Shown here one piece after another: positions 18,579 through 27,051 of a stretch of 64,000 nt of DNA. The notes under the pieces are model-generated. The model did no database searches and was not told where the DNA came from. It saw nothing but the letters and a program-made list of their open reading frames with translations. Position 1 is the first letter of the stretch, and each line of letters starts with the position of its first letter. The position numbers and the translations under genes were made by a program. This DNA comes from Streptomyces lydicus (GTDB lineage Bacteria > Actinomycetota > Actinomycetes > Streptomycetales > Streptomycetaceae): NCBI RefSeq assembly GCF_001729485.1, contig NZ_CP017157.1, positions 434,001 through 498,000 of the forward strand, written 5' to 3'.

Positions 18579-18609
18579 TGGACACGGCGCGCCGGCGGGA
18601 CCGTATTGT
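18579..18609 (+). promoter_or_regulatory. candidate promoter of the EccD-like gene
   Basis: TGGACA (18579-18584) and TATTGT (18604-18609) are separated by 19 bp, slightly long. A transcript would start near 18616 and give a leader of about 25 nt. Confidence 0.3.
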
Positions 18610-18641
18610 GTGGCGATGCACAACGGGAGGGGCGAGGGGCG

Positions 18642-19760
18642 ATGGCGCGGAGTGACGACGGCCAGTTGCTGAAACCGCAGTTCGCCGCGCGGCAGTCCGG
18701 CGCCGCGGCGCGGGACCTCACCGAGGCGTTGGCGGGCCCTCTCGACGTCTCCGGCTGGGGATGGGGTGAGCGCAGCAGGACCTGGACGGCGGTGACGGCG
18801 AGTCTGGTTCTTGCGGCGGTCACCGGGGTCTGTGCGCACGTCTGGTTCGCGGAGGGTGCCGCGCTCTGGCTCGGCAGCGCCGCCGTCGTGCTCGCGGGCG
18901 CCGGGGCGGCGTCCGGCGCGCTCGCCGGCCGGAGTGGCCGGCCCGTCCCCGCGGCGGCCTTGATACTGCTCGGCGGGGCGCTGGGGGTGGCCGCCGCGTG
19001 GCAGGCGGCCCCGGGCGGCGGCGCGCGGATCGCCGCCGTCGGACTGACCGTCGCGGCGCTGCTCGCGCTCCTCGGCTGCAGCACGGCACTGGGGCGCGGC
19101 GGCCTGACGGGCGCGGCGTGCACCGCGCTCGCGGTGGGCGGGTGGGAGCTGGGGCTGGCCCTGACCACCCCCGCCCGTACGGGAGTTGCGCTCGGCTTCG
19201 GCTCCGTACTGGTCCTCGGATATCTGCCGCGGCTGGCCCTGATGTCGGCCGGTCTGACGCGCCTGGACGACCAGCGTGCGGGCGGCACGCCGGTCAGCCG
19301 GCACCAGGTGGCGGCCGCACTGGGCGCCGCCCACCGGGAACTGGCCCCGGCCACGGTGGTGATGGCGGCCTCGGCCGGCGCCGCGGGGGTGCTCGCGGTG
19401 CGTACTCCCGGCCTGTGGACGGTGCTCGGCGCGCTGCTGCTGTGCGTCGTGCTGTGCTCGCGGGCGCGCGCGTATCCGCTGGCGGTGGAGGTGGTCGCGC
19501 TGCTGGCGGCCGGACTGGCGGTGTGCGTACGCCTGGTGCTGCTGTGGGCCACCGACGGCGGGGCGCCGGCCCTCGCGCTGGTCGCGCTGGGCCTCCTGGC
19601 CGCGCTGCCGGTCGCGGTCCTCGCGGTGCGGCTGCCGGAACAGTCGCGGGCCCGGCTGTGGCGGTGGCTGGACGTGGTCGAGTCGGTGAGCGTGGTGGCA
19701 CTGATCCCGGCGGCCCTCGGGGCCTTCGGGGTCTACGGGCTGCTGTTCGGCGGGTCCTGA
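18642..19760 (+). CDS. EccD-like polytopic membrane protein
   Basis: A 372-aa protein with a 40-residue cytoplasmic N-terminus and about eleven hydrophobic helices, with one long polar loop (LTRLDDQRAGGTPVSRHQ) between helices 6 and 7. Eleven helices and this layout match the membrane part of EccD, the type VII secretion channel component, but the ubiquitin-like N-terminal domain of canonical EccD is absent. The next gene encodes an EspI-like ATPase, the same neighbour relation as in mycobacterial ESX-1. No EccB, EccC, EccE, MycP or WXG100 gene is near. The ATG at 18642 follows GAGGGGC. Family assignment is by architecture and context. Confidence 0.6.
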   Translation: MARSDDGQLLKPQFAARQSGAAARDLTEALAGPLDVSGWGWGERSRTWTAVTASLVLAAVTGVCAHVWFAEGAALWLGSAAVVLAGAGAASGALAGRSGRPVPAAALILLGGALGVAAAWQAAPGGGARIAAVGLTVAALLALLGCSTALGRGGLTGAACTALAVGGWELGLALTTPARTGVALGFGSVLVLGYLPRLALMSAGLTRLDDQRAGGTPVSRHQVAAALGAAHRELAPATVVMAASAGAAGVLAVRTPGLWTVLGALLLCVVLCSRARAYPLAVEVVALLAAGLAVCVRLVLLWATDGGAPALALVALGLLAALPVAVLAVRLPEQSRARLWRWLDVVESVSVVALIPAALGAFGVYGLLFGGS

Positions 19761-19782
19761 CCCGGAGGGTGGAGGAGGGATC

Positions 19783-21675
19783 GTGTCAGCGTCGGCAGCC
19801 AACGGCGACGGAGTCACCACGGGCGCGGGAGCGGAAGCCGCAGCGGGAAGCGGCGTACCGGGGGAACCCGGAGCGCCCGGGATACCAGGAGCGTTCGGGG
19901 AACCAGGAGCGCCTGGGGAACCGGGAGCGTTCGGGGAACGAGGAACGGCGGCGCGAGCGACAACGGGAGCGCAGGCAGGAACGGCGGCGCAGGCAGGAAC
20001 GGGAACCGGGGTGGGTGCGGTGGTGGGCGAGACGACCGGTACCGGAGCGGCAGGGGGTGCGGACGCGGTGAACCCGACGACCGGACTTCCCGACGCGGGC
20101 ACGGTGCCGACGGCCGGGCCGACGCCCGCCGCACCGGGACACGCGGGCGGGGCGACGGCTGCGGCGGCCCCGGTGGCCGCGCCCGGACCGATGCCCGCCG
20201 CCGGGCCGATGCCGTCGTCGCCTCCGCCGCCGCTCTCCCAGGCCCCCGCCGGGCCCCCGGCCGCGCCGGCCCCGGCCCCGCAACCGCCCGTGGCCCAGGG
20301 GCAGCGCCCTGACCAGGGACAGGGCCCGGACCAGGGGCAGTCCTCCGTGCAGGGGCAGGCACCGGCGCCGGGGCGTTACGGGCGGGCCGGACTGCCGGCG
20401 CGGACGCCCGTCTCCGTGCCCCTGCTGCCGCCCGAGCTGGCCGACGGGCAGCTCAGGCCCCGCCGCGGCGACCCGCTGGCCCGGCGCGCCGGCCGTGCGC
20501 TGCGCCGGGTCTTCGCCTCGTCCCCGGCCGCCGAGACGGCCGCCGTCACGCAAGCCGCGTACGCCATCCAGCAGCCCGTGACGTCGGGCCGGCAGATCGC
20601 CGTGTCCAGCATCCGCGGCGGCGCCGGCAAGTCGACCGTCGCCGCCCTGCTGGCGCTCACCTACGCGCACTACCGCTCCGACCCCGTGCTCGCCGTCGAG
20701 GCGGACCCGGCGCTCGGTACGCTGCCGCACCGCCTCGGCGCACGCGAGGTGCGCTGGTCCGGCAGCGATCTGGCGCAGATAGTGGACCCGTCGATGCTGA
20801 TCACGGACCTGACGGGGTACCTCCTGCCGTTCGCGGGCGGGGGCTGGCTGCTGCCCGGCAGCCAGGGCTCCATCGGCACCCGGCTCGACATCGACACCTA
20901 CCGCGTCGTGATGACGTCGCTGCGCCGCCACTTCGCGGCCACGGTCGTGGACTGCGAGACGCTGCCCGCCGAGGTGGCGCGCACCGCGCTGGTGACCACC
21001 CAGGCGCGGGTGCTGGTGACACCGGCGACCCCGGAGGGCGTGGCGGCCACCCGCTCCGTACTGAACTGGATCGGTGGGCTGCACCCCGGTCTGCTGCCGA
21101 CCACGGTGGTCGTGCTCACCCACCCCTCGCCGGACAGCGGCGTCGAGGTGCGCAGGGCCGCCGAGCACCTCGGCGCCGGCGGCGCGGCGGTGCTCCCGCT
21201 CCCGTACGACCGTCATCTGGCGGCCGGCGGGGCCATCCGTACGGAGCTGCTCGGCGAGCGGACCCGGGAGGCGGCGGCGCGGATCGCGGCGGAGGCGATG
21301 GACCGCGCGGTCTCCCGTGAACCGGGCCGGCGACCGCACCAGCCGACCCCGTACCCACCGGCCCAAGCGCAAGCCCAGGTCCAGGCCCAAGCCCAGGTCC
21401 AGGCACCCGCACCCCAGGGCCGGCCGTCGCCCGGGCAGCCGCAGCCGCAGCCGTATCCGGGCCCGCCCGCACACCGGCCCCCGGCCCCGACGGCCGCCCC
21501 GCCCTACCCGGCGTACCCACAGAACCCCGGGGCCCCGGGCATCCCGGCCACCCCGCACACCGTCACCCCCGCCCCGTCCGCCCCGCCCGCTCCCGACACC
21601 CCGGGCACCACCGCACACCACCCGGACCCCCGGCCCGACCACCGCAGCCCCTTCGACGGCGGTCCGATCCACTGA
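19783..21675 (+). CDS. EspI-like MinD/ParA-type ATPase with collagen-like and Pro-rich regions
   Basis: A 630-aa protein. Residues about 24-54 form ten consecutive Gly-X-Y triplets (for example GVPGEPGAPGIPGAF), a collagen-like run; then a Pro/Ala/Gln-rich region to about 210. The ATPase domain (about 265-510) has the deviant Walker A SSIRGGAGKSTVAALLAL, VLAVEADPALGTL and VVDCETLP. The C-terminal 110 residues are again Pro/Gln-rich, with QAQVQAQ repeats. A disordered Pro-rich lead plus MinD-like domain is the plan of mycobacterial EspI. The GTG at 19783 has GGAGGAGGGA upstream and lies 22 nt after the EccD-like stop, so the pair is an operon. The substrate or client is unknown. Confidence 0.65.
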   Translation: MSASAANGDGVTTGAGAEAAAGSGVPGEPGAPGIPGAFGEPGAPGEPGAFGERGTAARATTGAQAGTAAQAGTGTGVGAVVGETTGTGAAGGADAVNPTTGLPDAGTVPTAGPTPAAPGHAGGATAAAAPVAAPGPMPAAGPMPSSPPPPLSQAPAGPPAAPAPAPQPPVAQGQRPDQGQGPDQGQSSVQGQAPAPGRYGRAGLPARTPVSVPLLPPELADGQLRPRRGDPLARRAGRALRRVFASSPAAETAAVTQAAYAIQQPVTSGRQIAVSSIRGGAGKSTVAALLALTYAHYRSDPVLAVEADPALGTLPHRLGAREVRWSGSDLAQIVDPSMLITDLTGYLLPFAGGGWLLPGSQGSIGTRLDIDTYRVVMTSLRRHFAATVVDCETLPAEVARTALVTTQARVLVTPATPEGVAATRSVLNWIGGLHPGLLPTTVVVLTHPSPDSGVEVRRAAEHLGAGGAAVLPLPYDRHLAAGGAIRTELLGERTREAAARIAAEAMDRAVSREPGRRPHQPTPYPPAQAQAQVQAQAQVQAPAPQGRPSPGQPQPQPYPGPPAHRPPAPTAAPPYPAYPQNPGAPGIPATPHTVTPAPSAPPAPDTPGTTAHHPDPRPDHRSPFDGGPIH

Positions 21676-21727
21676 ACCGCTGACCGACTGAACCGCTGAC
21701 CCACTGAACCCCTGAACCGCTGATCCG
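21672..21727. repeat. 16-bp tandem repeat at the end of the EspI-like gene
   Basis: CTGAACCGCTGACCGA is repeated with one change (CTGAACCGCTGACCCA), followed by two degenerate partial copies. The array starts in the stop codon and carries CTGA seven times. The rest of the 276-nt space up to nuoA holds the nuo promoter region and no gene. Confidence 0.7.
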
Positions 21728-21885
21728 CCGACGCCGTGGTCGCCGGTTCCTCGTCCCGCTCCGTGAGACACCTCCTGAGACAACCGGACGGGGCGTCTAC
21801 GCTGCCTGCCGCCCAGGTAGGGCGAAGTAGGGACAAGCTCACCGTCGGCGACGACGCGGCTTCTCGGGGCGGCCGGACCAGGGCC

Positions 21886-21891
21886 TAGACT
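21886..21891 (+). promoter_or_regulatory. candidate -10 element of the nuo operon
   Basis: TAGACT fits the TANNNT pattern and lies about 60 bp before the nuoA start. No convincing -35 is seen at 16-18 bp, so an activator or another sigma factor may be needed, or the call is wrong. Confidence 0.3.
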
Positions 21892-21951
21892 CCCGTCCGT
21901 ACAGATCGTCGAAGTCGTTGAACAAACGCACTCAGGGAGCGAGGGGCGGAC

Positions 21952-22353
21952 GTGCCGGACGCGACCGTACGCACCACCGTCGCCGCGGACTACTTCCAGG
22001 GCTATTCGGTCGTCGGGATCATCGCCGTGATCGGCGTGCTCTTCGTCGCCGTGGCCTTCGGAGCCGGGCGGCTGCTGCGGCCTGTCGTGCCGACCCCCGA
22101 GAAGCTGCTGACGTACGAGTGCGGTGTGGATCCGGTCGGCGAGGGCTGGGCGCACACCCAGGTCCGCTACTACGTCTACGCCTTCCTCTACGTCATCTTC
22201 GCCGTCGACTCGATCTTCCTGTTCCCCTGGGCGACGATCTTCGCCGCCCCTGGATTCGGCGGCGTGACGCTCGCGGAGATGTTCATCTTCCTCGGGTTCC
22301 TCGCCGTCGGCCTGCTCTACGCATGGAAGAAGGGCGTCCTGGAATGGACGTGA
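21952..22353 (+). CDS. nuoA: NADH-quinone oxidoreductase subunit A
   Basis: A 133-aa membrane subunit with three hydrophobic helices. Conserved blocks [12 protein letters not shown] and [23 protein letters not shown], with the acidic residue in helix 2, mark NuoA, which sits at the junction of the membrane and peripheral arms. The GTG at 21952 follows GGGAGCGAGGGG. First gene of the ten-gene nuo operon; it overlaps nuoB by 10 nt. Confidence 0.95.
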   Translation: MPDATVRTTVAADYFQGYSVVGIIAVIGVLFVAVAFGAGRLLRPVVPTPEKLLTYECGVDPVGEGWAHTQVRYYVYAFLYVIFAVDSIFLFPWATIFAAPGFGGVTLAEMFIFLGFLAVGLLYAWKKGVLEWT

Positions 22354-23042
22354 CCCGCGCCTCCAACAGCTCCGCAGCCGCCCCCGAGGGCGCCGCCCCC
22401 GAGTTCCTGCCGGAGCCGCGCCGGCTGGGCACCCTCGCCCGGCTCGCGCCCGAACCGATGAAGGTGGTCCTCAACTGGGGCCGCCGCTACAGCCTGTGGG
22501 TCTTCAACTTCGGCCTGGCCTGCTGCGCCATCGAATTCATCGCCGCCTCCATGGCGCGCCACGACTTCATCAGGCTCGGCGTGATCCCGTTCGCGCCCGG
22601 TCCGCGGCAGGCCGACCTGATGGTCGTCTCCGGCACCGTCACCGACAAGATGGCGCCCGCGGTCAAGCGGCTCTACGAGCAGATGCCCGAGCCGAAGTAC
22701 GTCATCTCCTTCGGGGCGTGCTCCAACTGCGGTGGCCCGTACTGGGACTCGTACTCGGTCACCAAGGGCGTCGACCAGATCATCCCGGTCGACGTGTACG
22801 TACCGGGCTGCCCGCCGCGACCGGAGGCGCTGCTCCAGGGAATCCTGAAGCTCCAGGAGAAGATCGCGCGCGAATCGCTGGGGGAGCGGTACGGCAGGAG
22901 CGGCGCGCCCCGGGCCTCGACGGCCGCGCTGCGCAGCGGACTCGTGACCCCGCCCGCGCCCCGGACGACCGCGCCGACGGACACCGCTGAGGCGGCGGAC
23001 GGGGCGGCGCAGACGAAGCCCGCGGGGGAGGAGCCCCGATGA
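22344..23042 (+). CDS. nuoB: NADH-quinone oxidoreductase subunit B
   Basis: A 232-aa subunit that carries cluster N2, the last iron-sulfur cluster before quinone. The four ligands are visible: the Cys pair in [20 protein letters not shown] and VPGCPPRPE. Compared with the usual length of about 160-185 aa it has a 35-residue lead and a Thr/Ala/Pro-rich tail of about 50 residues. In normal complex I the quinone site lies between NuoB and NuoD, but nuoD is absent here, so how quinone binds is an open question. The stop overlaps the nuoC start by 4 nt. Confidence 0.95.
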   Translation: MDVTRASNSSAAAPEGAAPEFLPEPRRLGTLARLAPEPMKVVLNWGRRYSLWVFNFGLACCAIEFIAASMARHDFIRLGVIPFAPGPRQADLMVVSGTVTDKMAPAVKRLYEQMPEPKYVISFGACSNCGGPYWDSYSVTKGVDQIIPVDVYVPGCPPRPEALLQGILKLQEKIARESLGERYGRSGAPRASTAALRSGLVTPPAPRTTAPTDTAEAADGAAQTKPAGEEPR

Positions 23043-24484
23043 GCGACCGGCCCGAGACACCCGAGCAGCCCCAGCAGCCCGAGACTCCCGGGACGCCCGA
23101 GCAGCCCGAGACGCCCGAGCAGCCCGAGACGCCTGAGCAGTCCGGGACGCCCGAGCAGACCGCCCAGGCCGAAACGCCCGAGCCCGAGCCCGTCGTCGGG
23201 TGGCTGCCGCGGCCCGCGAGCGAGATCTTCGGCGCCGGGGCCACCGCGGAGCTGGCGTACGACCTGCTGACCGTCGACGTCCCGGCGGACCGCTGGCTCA
23301 CCGCGCTGACGGCCGCCCGCGACGACCTGGGATGCACCTACTTCGACTGGCTGAGCGCCGTCGACGAGCCCGGCACCGGATTCCGGATCTGCGTGCACGT
23401 CGCCGACCCGTCCCGCCCGGGCGCCCTCCGGGGACTGGTCGTACGGACGACGGTCCCGCACGACGCGGCCGCGCTGCCCACCGCCATCGGGGTGTACGCG
23501 GGCGCGGGCTGGCACGAGCGTGAGACCCACGAGATGTTCGGCGTCGACTTCACCGGCCATCCCCACCTCGTACCGCTGCTGCTCCCCGAGGGCTTCGAGG
23601 GGCACCCGCTGCGCAAGGACTTCGTGCTGGCCGCGCGGGTCGCCAAGGCGTGGCCGGGGGCCAAGGAACCGGGGGAGTCCGAACACGGCGGACCCAAGCG
23701 CCGTCAGATGCTGCCCCCGGGCGTCCCGGACCCGAACGAGTGGGGTCCGCTGAAGGGCCAGCTGCCGCCCGCGCCCGCGCGGCCGGCGCGGGGTGCCCGT
23801 GCGGCCGGCGGTGCCCGTGCGGCCGGTGCGGCGGCGGGCGAGCGCCCGGCCCGGCGTACCCGCAGCGTGAGCGCGGGCTCGGCGAGCCAGCAGGCGGCGG
23901 CCGCGGAGACGGCGACGGACGGGAGCCCGGCGGCCCCGGCGGACGCGGCTGGCCCGGCGCGGGCCGAACGACCGGAGCGACCCGCGCGTACGGAGCGCCC
24001 GGAGCCTACGGACCGCCCCGCCCGCCGTACGCGCTCGGCGAGCGAGGGCTCGGCCGGACAGCGGCAGGCGGCGGCGGACGCGGAGGCCGCGAAGGACACG
24101 GAGGCTACGAAGGCCACGGACCGGCCGGACGGAACCCCGTCGGCCGCCCCCGAGGCGGCGGCCCCGCGCTCCTCCGACGCGCCCTGGCACCACGCCCGCC
24201 CGGCCTTCGACGAGCCGAAGCCGGCGCCGCAGCAGAAGCCCGAGCAGAAGCCCGAGCCCGAGCCTGAGCCGACGCCGGAACCGCAGCCCCAGCCGGGGCC
24301 GGACGCCGAGCCCGAGACGGACGCCGCCACCGGGCCGGACGCCGCCACCGAGCCGGACACCGACACCGCCACCGAGCCCGCGCCGAAGCAGCAAGCGGAA
24401 CCGGCGCCCGAGCCCGAGCAGCAACCCGACCCCCGCTCCCGGAACGACGACGCGCAACCCCCGGCAGGAGGCGACACCCCATGA
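23039..24484 (+). CDS. nuoC: NADH-quinone oxidoreductase subunit C with long low-complexity extensions
   Basis: A 481-aa protein, more than twice the usual size. Residues 1-55 are repeats of [13 protein letters not shown] units. The NuoC domain lies at about 56-235, with the signature [19 protein letters not shown] and HPLRKDF. Residues 240-481 are Ala/Arg-rich, with two [14 protein letters not shown] copies, then a Pro/Glu-rich tail ([18 protein letters not shown]). The reading frame is open throughout and both ends overlap their neighbours by 4 nt, so the extensions are translated. They look disordered; a tether or docking role is possible but unproven. NuoC normally pairs with NuoD, which is missing. 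Confidence 0.9.
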   Translation: MSDRPETPEQPQQPETPGTPEQPETPEQPETPEQSGTPEQTAQAETPEPEPVVGWLPRPASEIFGAGATAELAYDLLTVDVPADRWLTALTAARDDLGCTYFDWLSAVDEPGTGFRICVHVADPSRPGALRGLVVRTTVPHDAAALPTAIGVYAGAGWHERETHEMFGVDFTGHPHLVPLLLPEGFEGHPLRKDFVLAARVAKAWPGAKEPGESEHGGPKRRQMLPPGVPDPNEWGPLKGQLPPAPARPARGARAAGGARAAGAAAGERPARRTRSVSAGSASQQAAAAETATDGSPAAPADAAGPARAERPERPARTERPEPTDRPARRTRSASEGSAGQRQAAADAEAAKDTEATKATDRPDGTPSAAPEAAAPRSSDAPWHHARPAFDEPKPAPQQKPEQKPEPEPEPTPEPQPQPGPDAEPETDAATGPDAATEPDTDTATEPAPKQQAEPAPEPEQQPDPRSRNDDAQPPAGGDTP

Positions 24485-25449
24485 GCGACGCTCTCGACAT
24501 CGCGCTGCGCCTCCTCGCCGTCTTCGTCGCGTTCCTGGTGTTCCCCCTGGTCATCGGGCAGACCGAGCACAAGGTCATGGCCCACATGCAGGGCCGGCTC
24601 GGCCCCATGTACGCGGGTGGGTTCCACGGCTGGGCCCAGCTGGTCGCCGACGGTGTGAAGTTCGCGCAGAAGGAGGACATCGTTCCGGCCGGCGCGGACC
24701 GGCGGATCTTCCAGCTCGCGCCGGCCGTCGCCCTGCTGCCGTACCTGCTGGTCCTGGTCGCCATCCCGATAGGGCCGCACAACGCCGTCGGACAGGACCT
24801 GGACGCGGGCATCTTCTTCGTCCTCGCCGTCATGGGCGTCGGCGTGCTCGGCTCACTGATGGCGGGCTGGGCCTCGGCGAACAAGTTCTCCCTGCTCGGC
24901 GGTCTGCGGACGGCCGCGCAGCTGCTCGCGTACGAGCTGCCGATGCTGCTCGCGGCGGCGTCCGTCGCGATGGCGGCCGGCACGCTCTCGCTGCCCGGCA
25001 TCGTCGAGGCGTTCCACTGGTGGTGGGTGCCGTGGCAGATCGTCGGCGGCGTCGTCTTCTTCACCGCGGGGCTCGCCGAGCTCCAGCGACCGCCGTTCGA
25101 CATGCCGGTCGCCGACTCGGAGATCATCTTCGGCGCCTACACCGAGTACACCGGGCTGCGCTTCGCGCTCTTCCTGCTCGCCGAGTACGCGGGCATCGTC
25201 GTCCTCTGCGCACTGACGTCCGTGCTGTTCCTCGGCGGCTGGCACGGCCCGTTCGGCGCCGCCGGCCTGGGCTGGCTGTGGACCCTGCTGAAGACCGTGA
25301 TCCTCGCCTTCGGCGTCATCTGGCTGCGGGTGACCTACCCGCGGCTGCGCGAGGACCAGCTGCAGAAGCTCGCCTGGACGGTCCTCATCCCGCTCGCTCT
25401 CGCCCAGATCGCCGTCACCGGCGTCATCAAGGTGGTGATCTCGTCATGA
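24481..25449 (+). CDS. nuoH: NADH-quinone oxidoreductase subunit H
   Basis: A 322-aa membrane subunit with about eight helices that forms the entrance to the quinone chamber. Conserved segments [32 protein letters not shown] and [17 protein letters not shown] are intact, the last including acidic residues of the proton path. The start overlaps the nuoC stop (ATGA). In the usual 14-gene order nuoD, E, F and G would lie between nuoC and nuoH; here the two genes are fused by overlap with no remnant. Confidence 0.95.
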   Translation: MSDALDIALRLLAVFVAFLVFPLVIGQTEHKVMAHMQGRLGPMYAGGFHGWAQLVADGVKFAQKEDIVPAGADRRIFQLAPAVALLPYLLVLVAIPIGPHNAVGQDLDAGIFFVLAVMGVGVLGSLMAGWASANKFSLLGGLRTAAQLLAYELPMLLAAASVAMAAGTLSLPGIVEAFHWWWVPWQIVGGVVFFTAGLAELQRPPFDMPVADSEIIFGAYTEYTGLRFALFLLAEYAGIVVLCALTSVLFLGGWHGPFGAAGLGWLWTLLKTVILAFGVIWLRVTYPRLREDQLQKLAWTVLIPLALAQIAVTGVIKVVISS

Positions 25450-26069
25450 GCTTCCCCGGTTCCGGCCTCGCCAAGGGCCTCGCCGTCACCCTGCGGACGA
25501 TGACGAAGCGATCCGTCACCGCGCAGTACCCGGACGTCCAGCCCGACCTGCCGCCCCGCACCCGCGGCGTCATCGGACTGTTCGAGGAGAACTGCACGGT
25601 CTGCATGCTGTGCGCGCGCGAGTGCCCGGACTGGTGCATCTACATCGACTCCCACAAGGAGACGGTGCCGCCCGCCGCACCCGGTGGCCGCGAGCGCAGC
25701 CGCAACGTGCTGGACCGCTTCGCGATCGACTTCGCGCTGTGCATGTACTGCGGGATCTGCATCGAGGTCTGCCCGTTCGACGCGCTCTTCTGGTCACCGG
25801 AGTTCGAGTACGCCGAGACGGACATCCGCGAGCTGACCCACGAGCGCGACAAGCTCCGGGAGTGGATGTGGACGGTGCCCGAGCCGCCGGCGCTCGACCC
25901 GAACGCCGAGGAGCCCAAGGAGATCGCCGCCGCTCGTAAGGCCGCGGACAAACTCGCCGCCCAACAGGCGGCGGAGGCCGAGGACCGGGCCGGGGCCGAG
26001 GCTTCGACCCAGGACCAGAACCAGGACCAGGACCGGCAACGACCGGAGACCCCAGGGGAGGGCACGTGA
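25446..26069 (+). CDS. nuoI: NADH-quinone oxidoreductase subunit I
   Basis: A 207-aa subunit with two [4Fe-4S] sites: [12 protein letters not shown] and [12 protein letters not shown]. These clusters (N6a/N6b) relay electrons to N2 in NuoB. The N-terminal amphipathic part reads [21 protein letters not shown]. The C-terminal 50 residues are Ala/Glu/Asp/Gln-rich ([11 protein letters not shown]) and probably disordered. Without NuoEFG this subunit would be the first electron acceptor and could take electrons from ferredoxin. Overlaps both neighbours by 4 nt. Confidence 0.95.
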   Translation: MSFPGSGLAKGLAVTLRTMTKRSVTAQYPDVQPDLPPRTRGVIGLFEENCTVCMLCARECPDWCIYIDSHKETVPPAAPGGRERSRNVLDRFAIDFALCMYCGICIEVCPFDALFWSPEFEYAETDIRELTHERDKLREWMWTVPEPPALDPNAEEPKEIAAARKAADKLAAQQAAEAEDRAGAEASTQDQNQDQDRQRPETPGEGT

Positions 26070-26680
26070 CGCTCGCCGCCACCGCCGCCGGCCACGGCTT
26101 CCTCTCTCCCACCGGCGTCGAAATCGCCTTCCTCCTCGTCGGCCTCGCCACTCTCGGCGCGGCCGTCGTCACCGTCACCACCCGCCAGCTGGTGCACGCC
26201 GCCCTCTGGCTGGTCGTCGCGCTCGGCGGGATCGCGATCGAATACCTGCTGCTCACGGCGGAGTTCATCGCCTGGGTGCAGGTGCTCATCTACGTCGGCT
26301 CGGTCGTCGTCCTGCTGCTCTTCGGGCTGATGCTCACCAAGGCGCCCATCGGCCGGTCCCCGGACGCCGATTCGGGCAACCGCTGGGCAGCGCTGGTCGT
26401 CGCGCTCGCCTCGGCCGGCACCCTGGTCTGGGTCGTCGTCGACGCCTTCCGCGCCACCTGGATCAACCTCGACGGTGCCGTCCAGGGCTCCACCGCAACC
26501 TCCGGGCGCAGCCTCTTCCAGTACTGGGTCCTGCCCTTCGAGGCGCTGTCCGTGCTGCTGCTGGCCGCGCTCGTCGGCGCCATCGTGCTGTCCCGCCGGG
26601 GCGGCGAGGGCAAGGCCCCCGCGGCGGCCCTCCGGAACACCGCCGCCACTGCCCCCGCCCAGCGAGAGGAGCAGCGCTGA
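26066..26680 (+). CDS. nuoJ: NADH-quinone oxidoreductase subunit J
   Basis: A 204-aa membrane subunit with five helices. The block [26 protein letters not shown] contains the hinge helix region, followed by [20 protein letters not shown]. It connects the antiporter-like subunits to the quinone site. The GTG at 26066 overlaps the nuoI stop, and the TGA stop shares its A with the nuoK ATG. Confidence 0.94.
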   Translation: MTLAATAAGHGFLSPTGVEIAFLLVGLATLGAAVVTVTTRQLVHAALWLVVALGGIAIEYLLLTAEFIAWVQVLIYVGSVVVLLLFGLMLTKAPIGRSPDADSGNRWAALVVALASAGTLVWVVVDAFRATWINLDGAVQGSTATSGRSLFQYWVLPFEALSVLLLAALVGAIVLSRRGGEGKAPAAALRNTAATAPAQREEQR

Positions 26681-27051
26681 TGCACCTCGCCTATCCGGCC
26701 GTCCTCGCCGTCCTCCTCTTCTGCACCGGTCTGTACGGCGTGCTCGCCCGCCGCAACGCCGTCCTGGTGCTGATGTCCGTCGAGTTGATGCTCAACGCCG
26801 TCAACCTCAACCTCGTCGCCTTCGACGTCTGGCTGCGCGACACGCTGCACGCCGGACAGGCGCTCACCCTCTTCACCATCACCGTCGCCGCCGCCGAGAT
26901 CGGCATCGGCCTGGCGATCGTGCTGCTCGTCTACCGCAACCGCGGCAGCTCCGACATCGACCGGCTCCGCGACCTCGCCGAGCGGCCCGACGGGGCGGAC
27001 CCGGCAGCGACGAACCGGCAGCCGGACACCGAGGCGGAGGCCACCGCGTGA
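26680..27051 (+). CDS. nuoK: NADH-quinone oxidoreductase subunit K
   Basis: A 123-aa membrane subunit with three helices. The conserved [16 protein letters not shown] and [17 protein letters not shown] carry the two Glu residues of the proton channel. The family is usually about 100 aa; the extra C-terminal 25 residues are charged and Ala-rich. It starts within the nuoJ stop (TGATG) and overlaps nuoL by 4 nt. Confidence 0.95.
   Translation: MHLAYPAVLAVLLFCTGLYGVLARRNAVLVLMSVELMLNAVNLNLVAFDVWLRDTLHAGQALTLFTITVAAAEIGIGLAIVLLVYRNRGSSDIDRLRDLAERPDGADPAATNRQPDTEAEATA

Noticed and set aside
23039..23203. Frameshift or assembly error at the nuoC repeats
   Set aside because: The frame stays open through both repeat regions and meets the nuoB stop and nuoH start with exact 4-nt overlaps.
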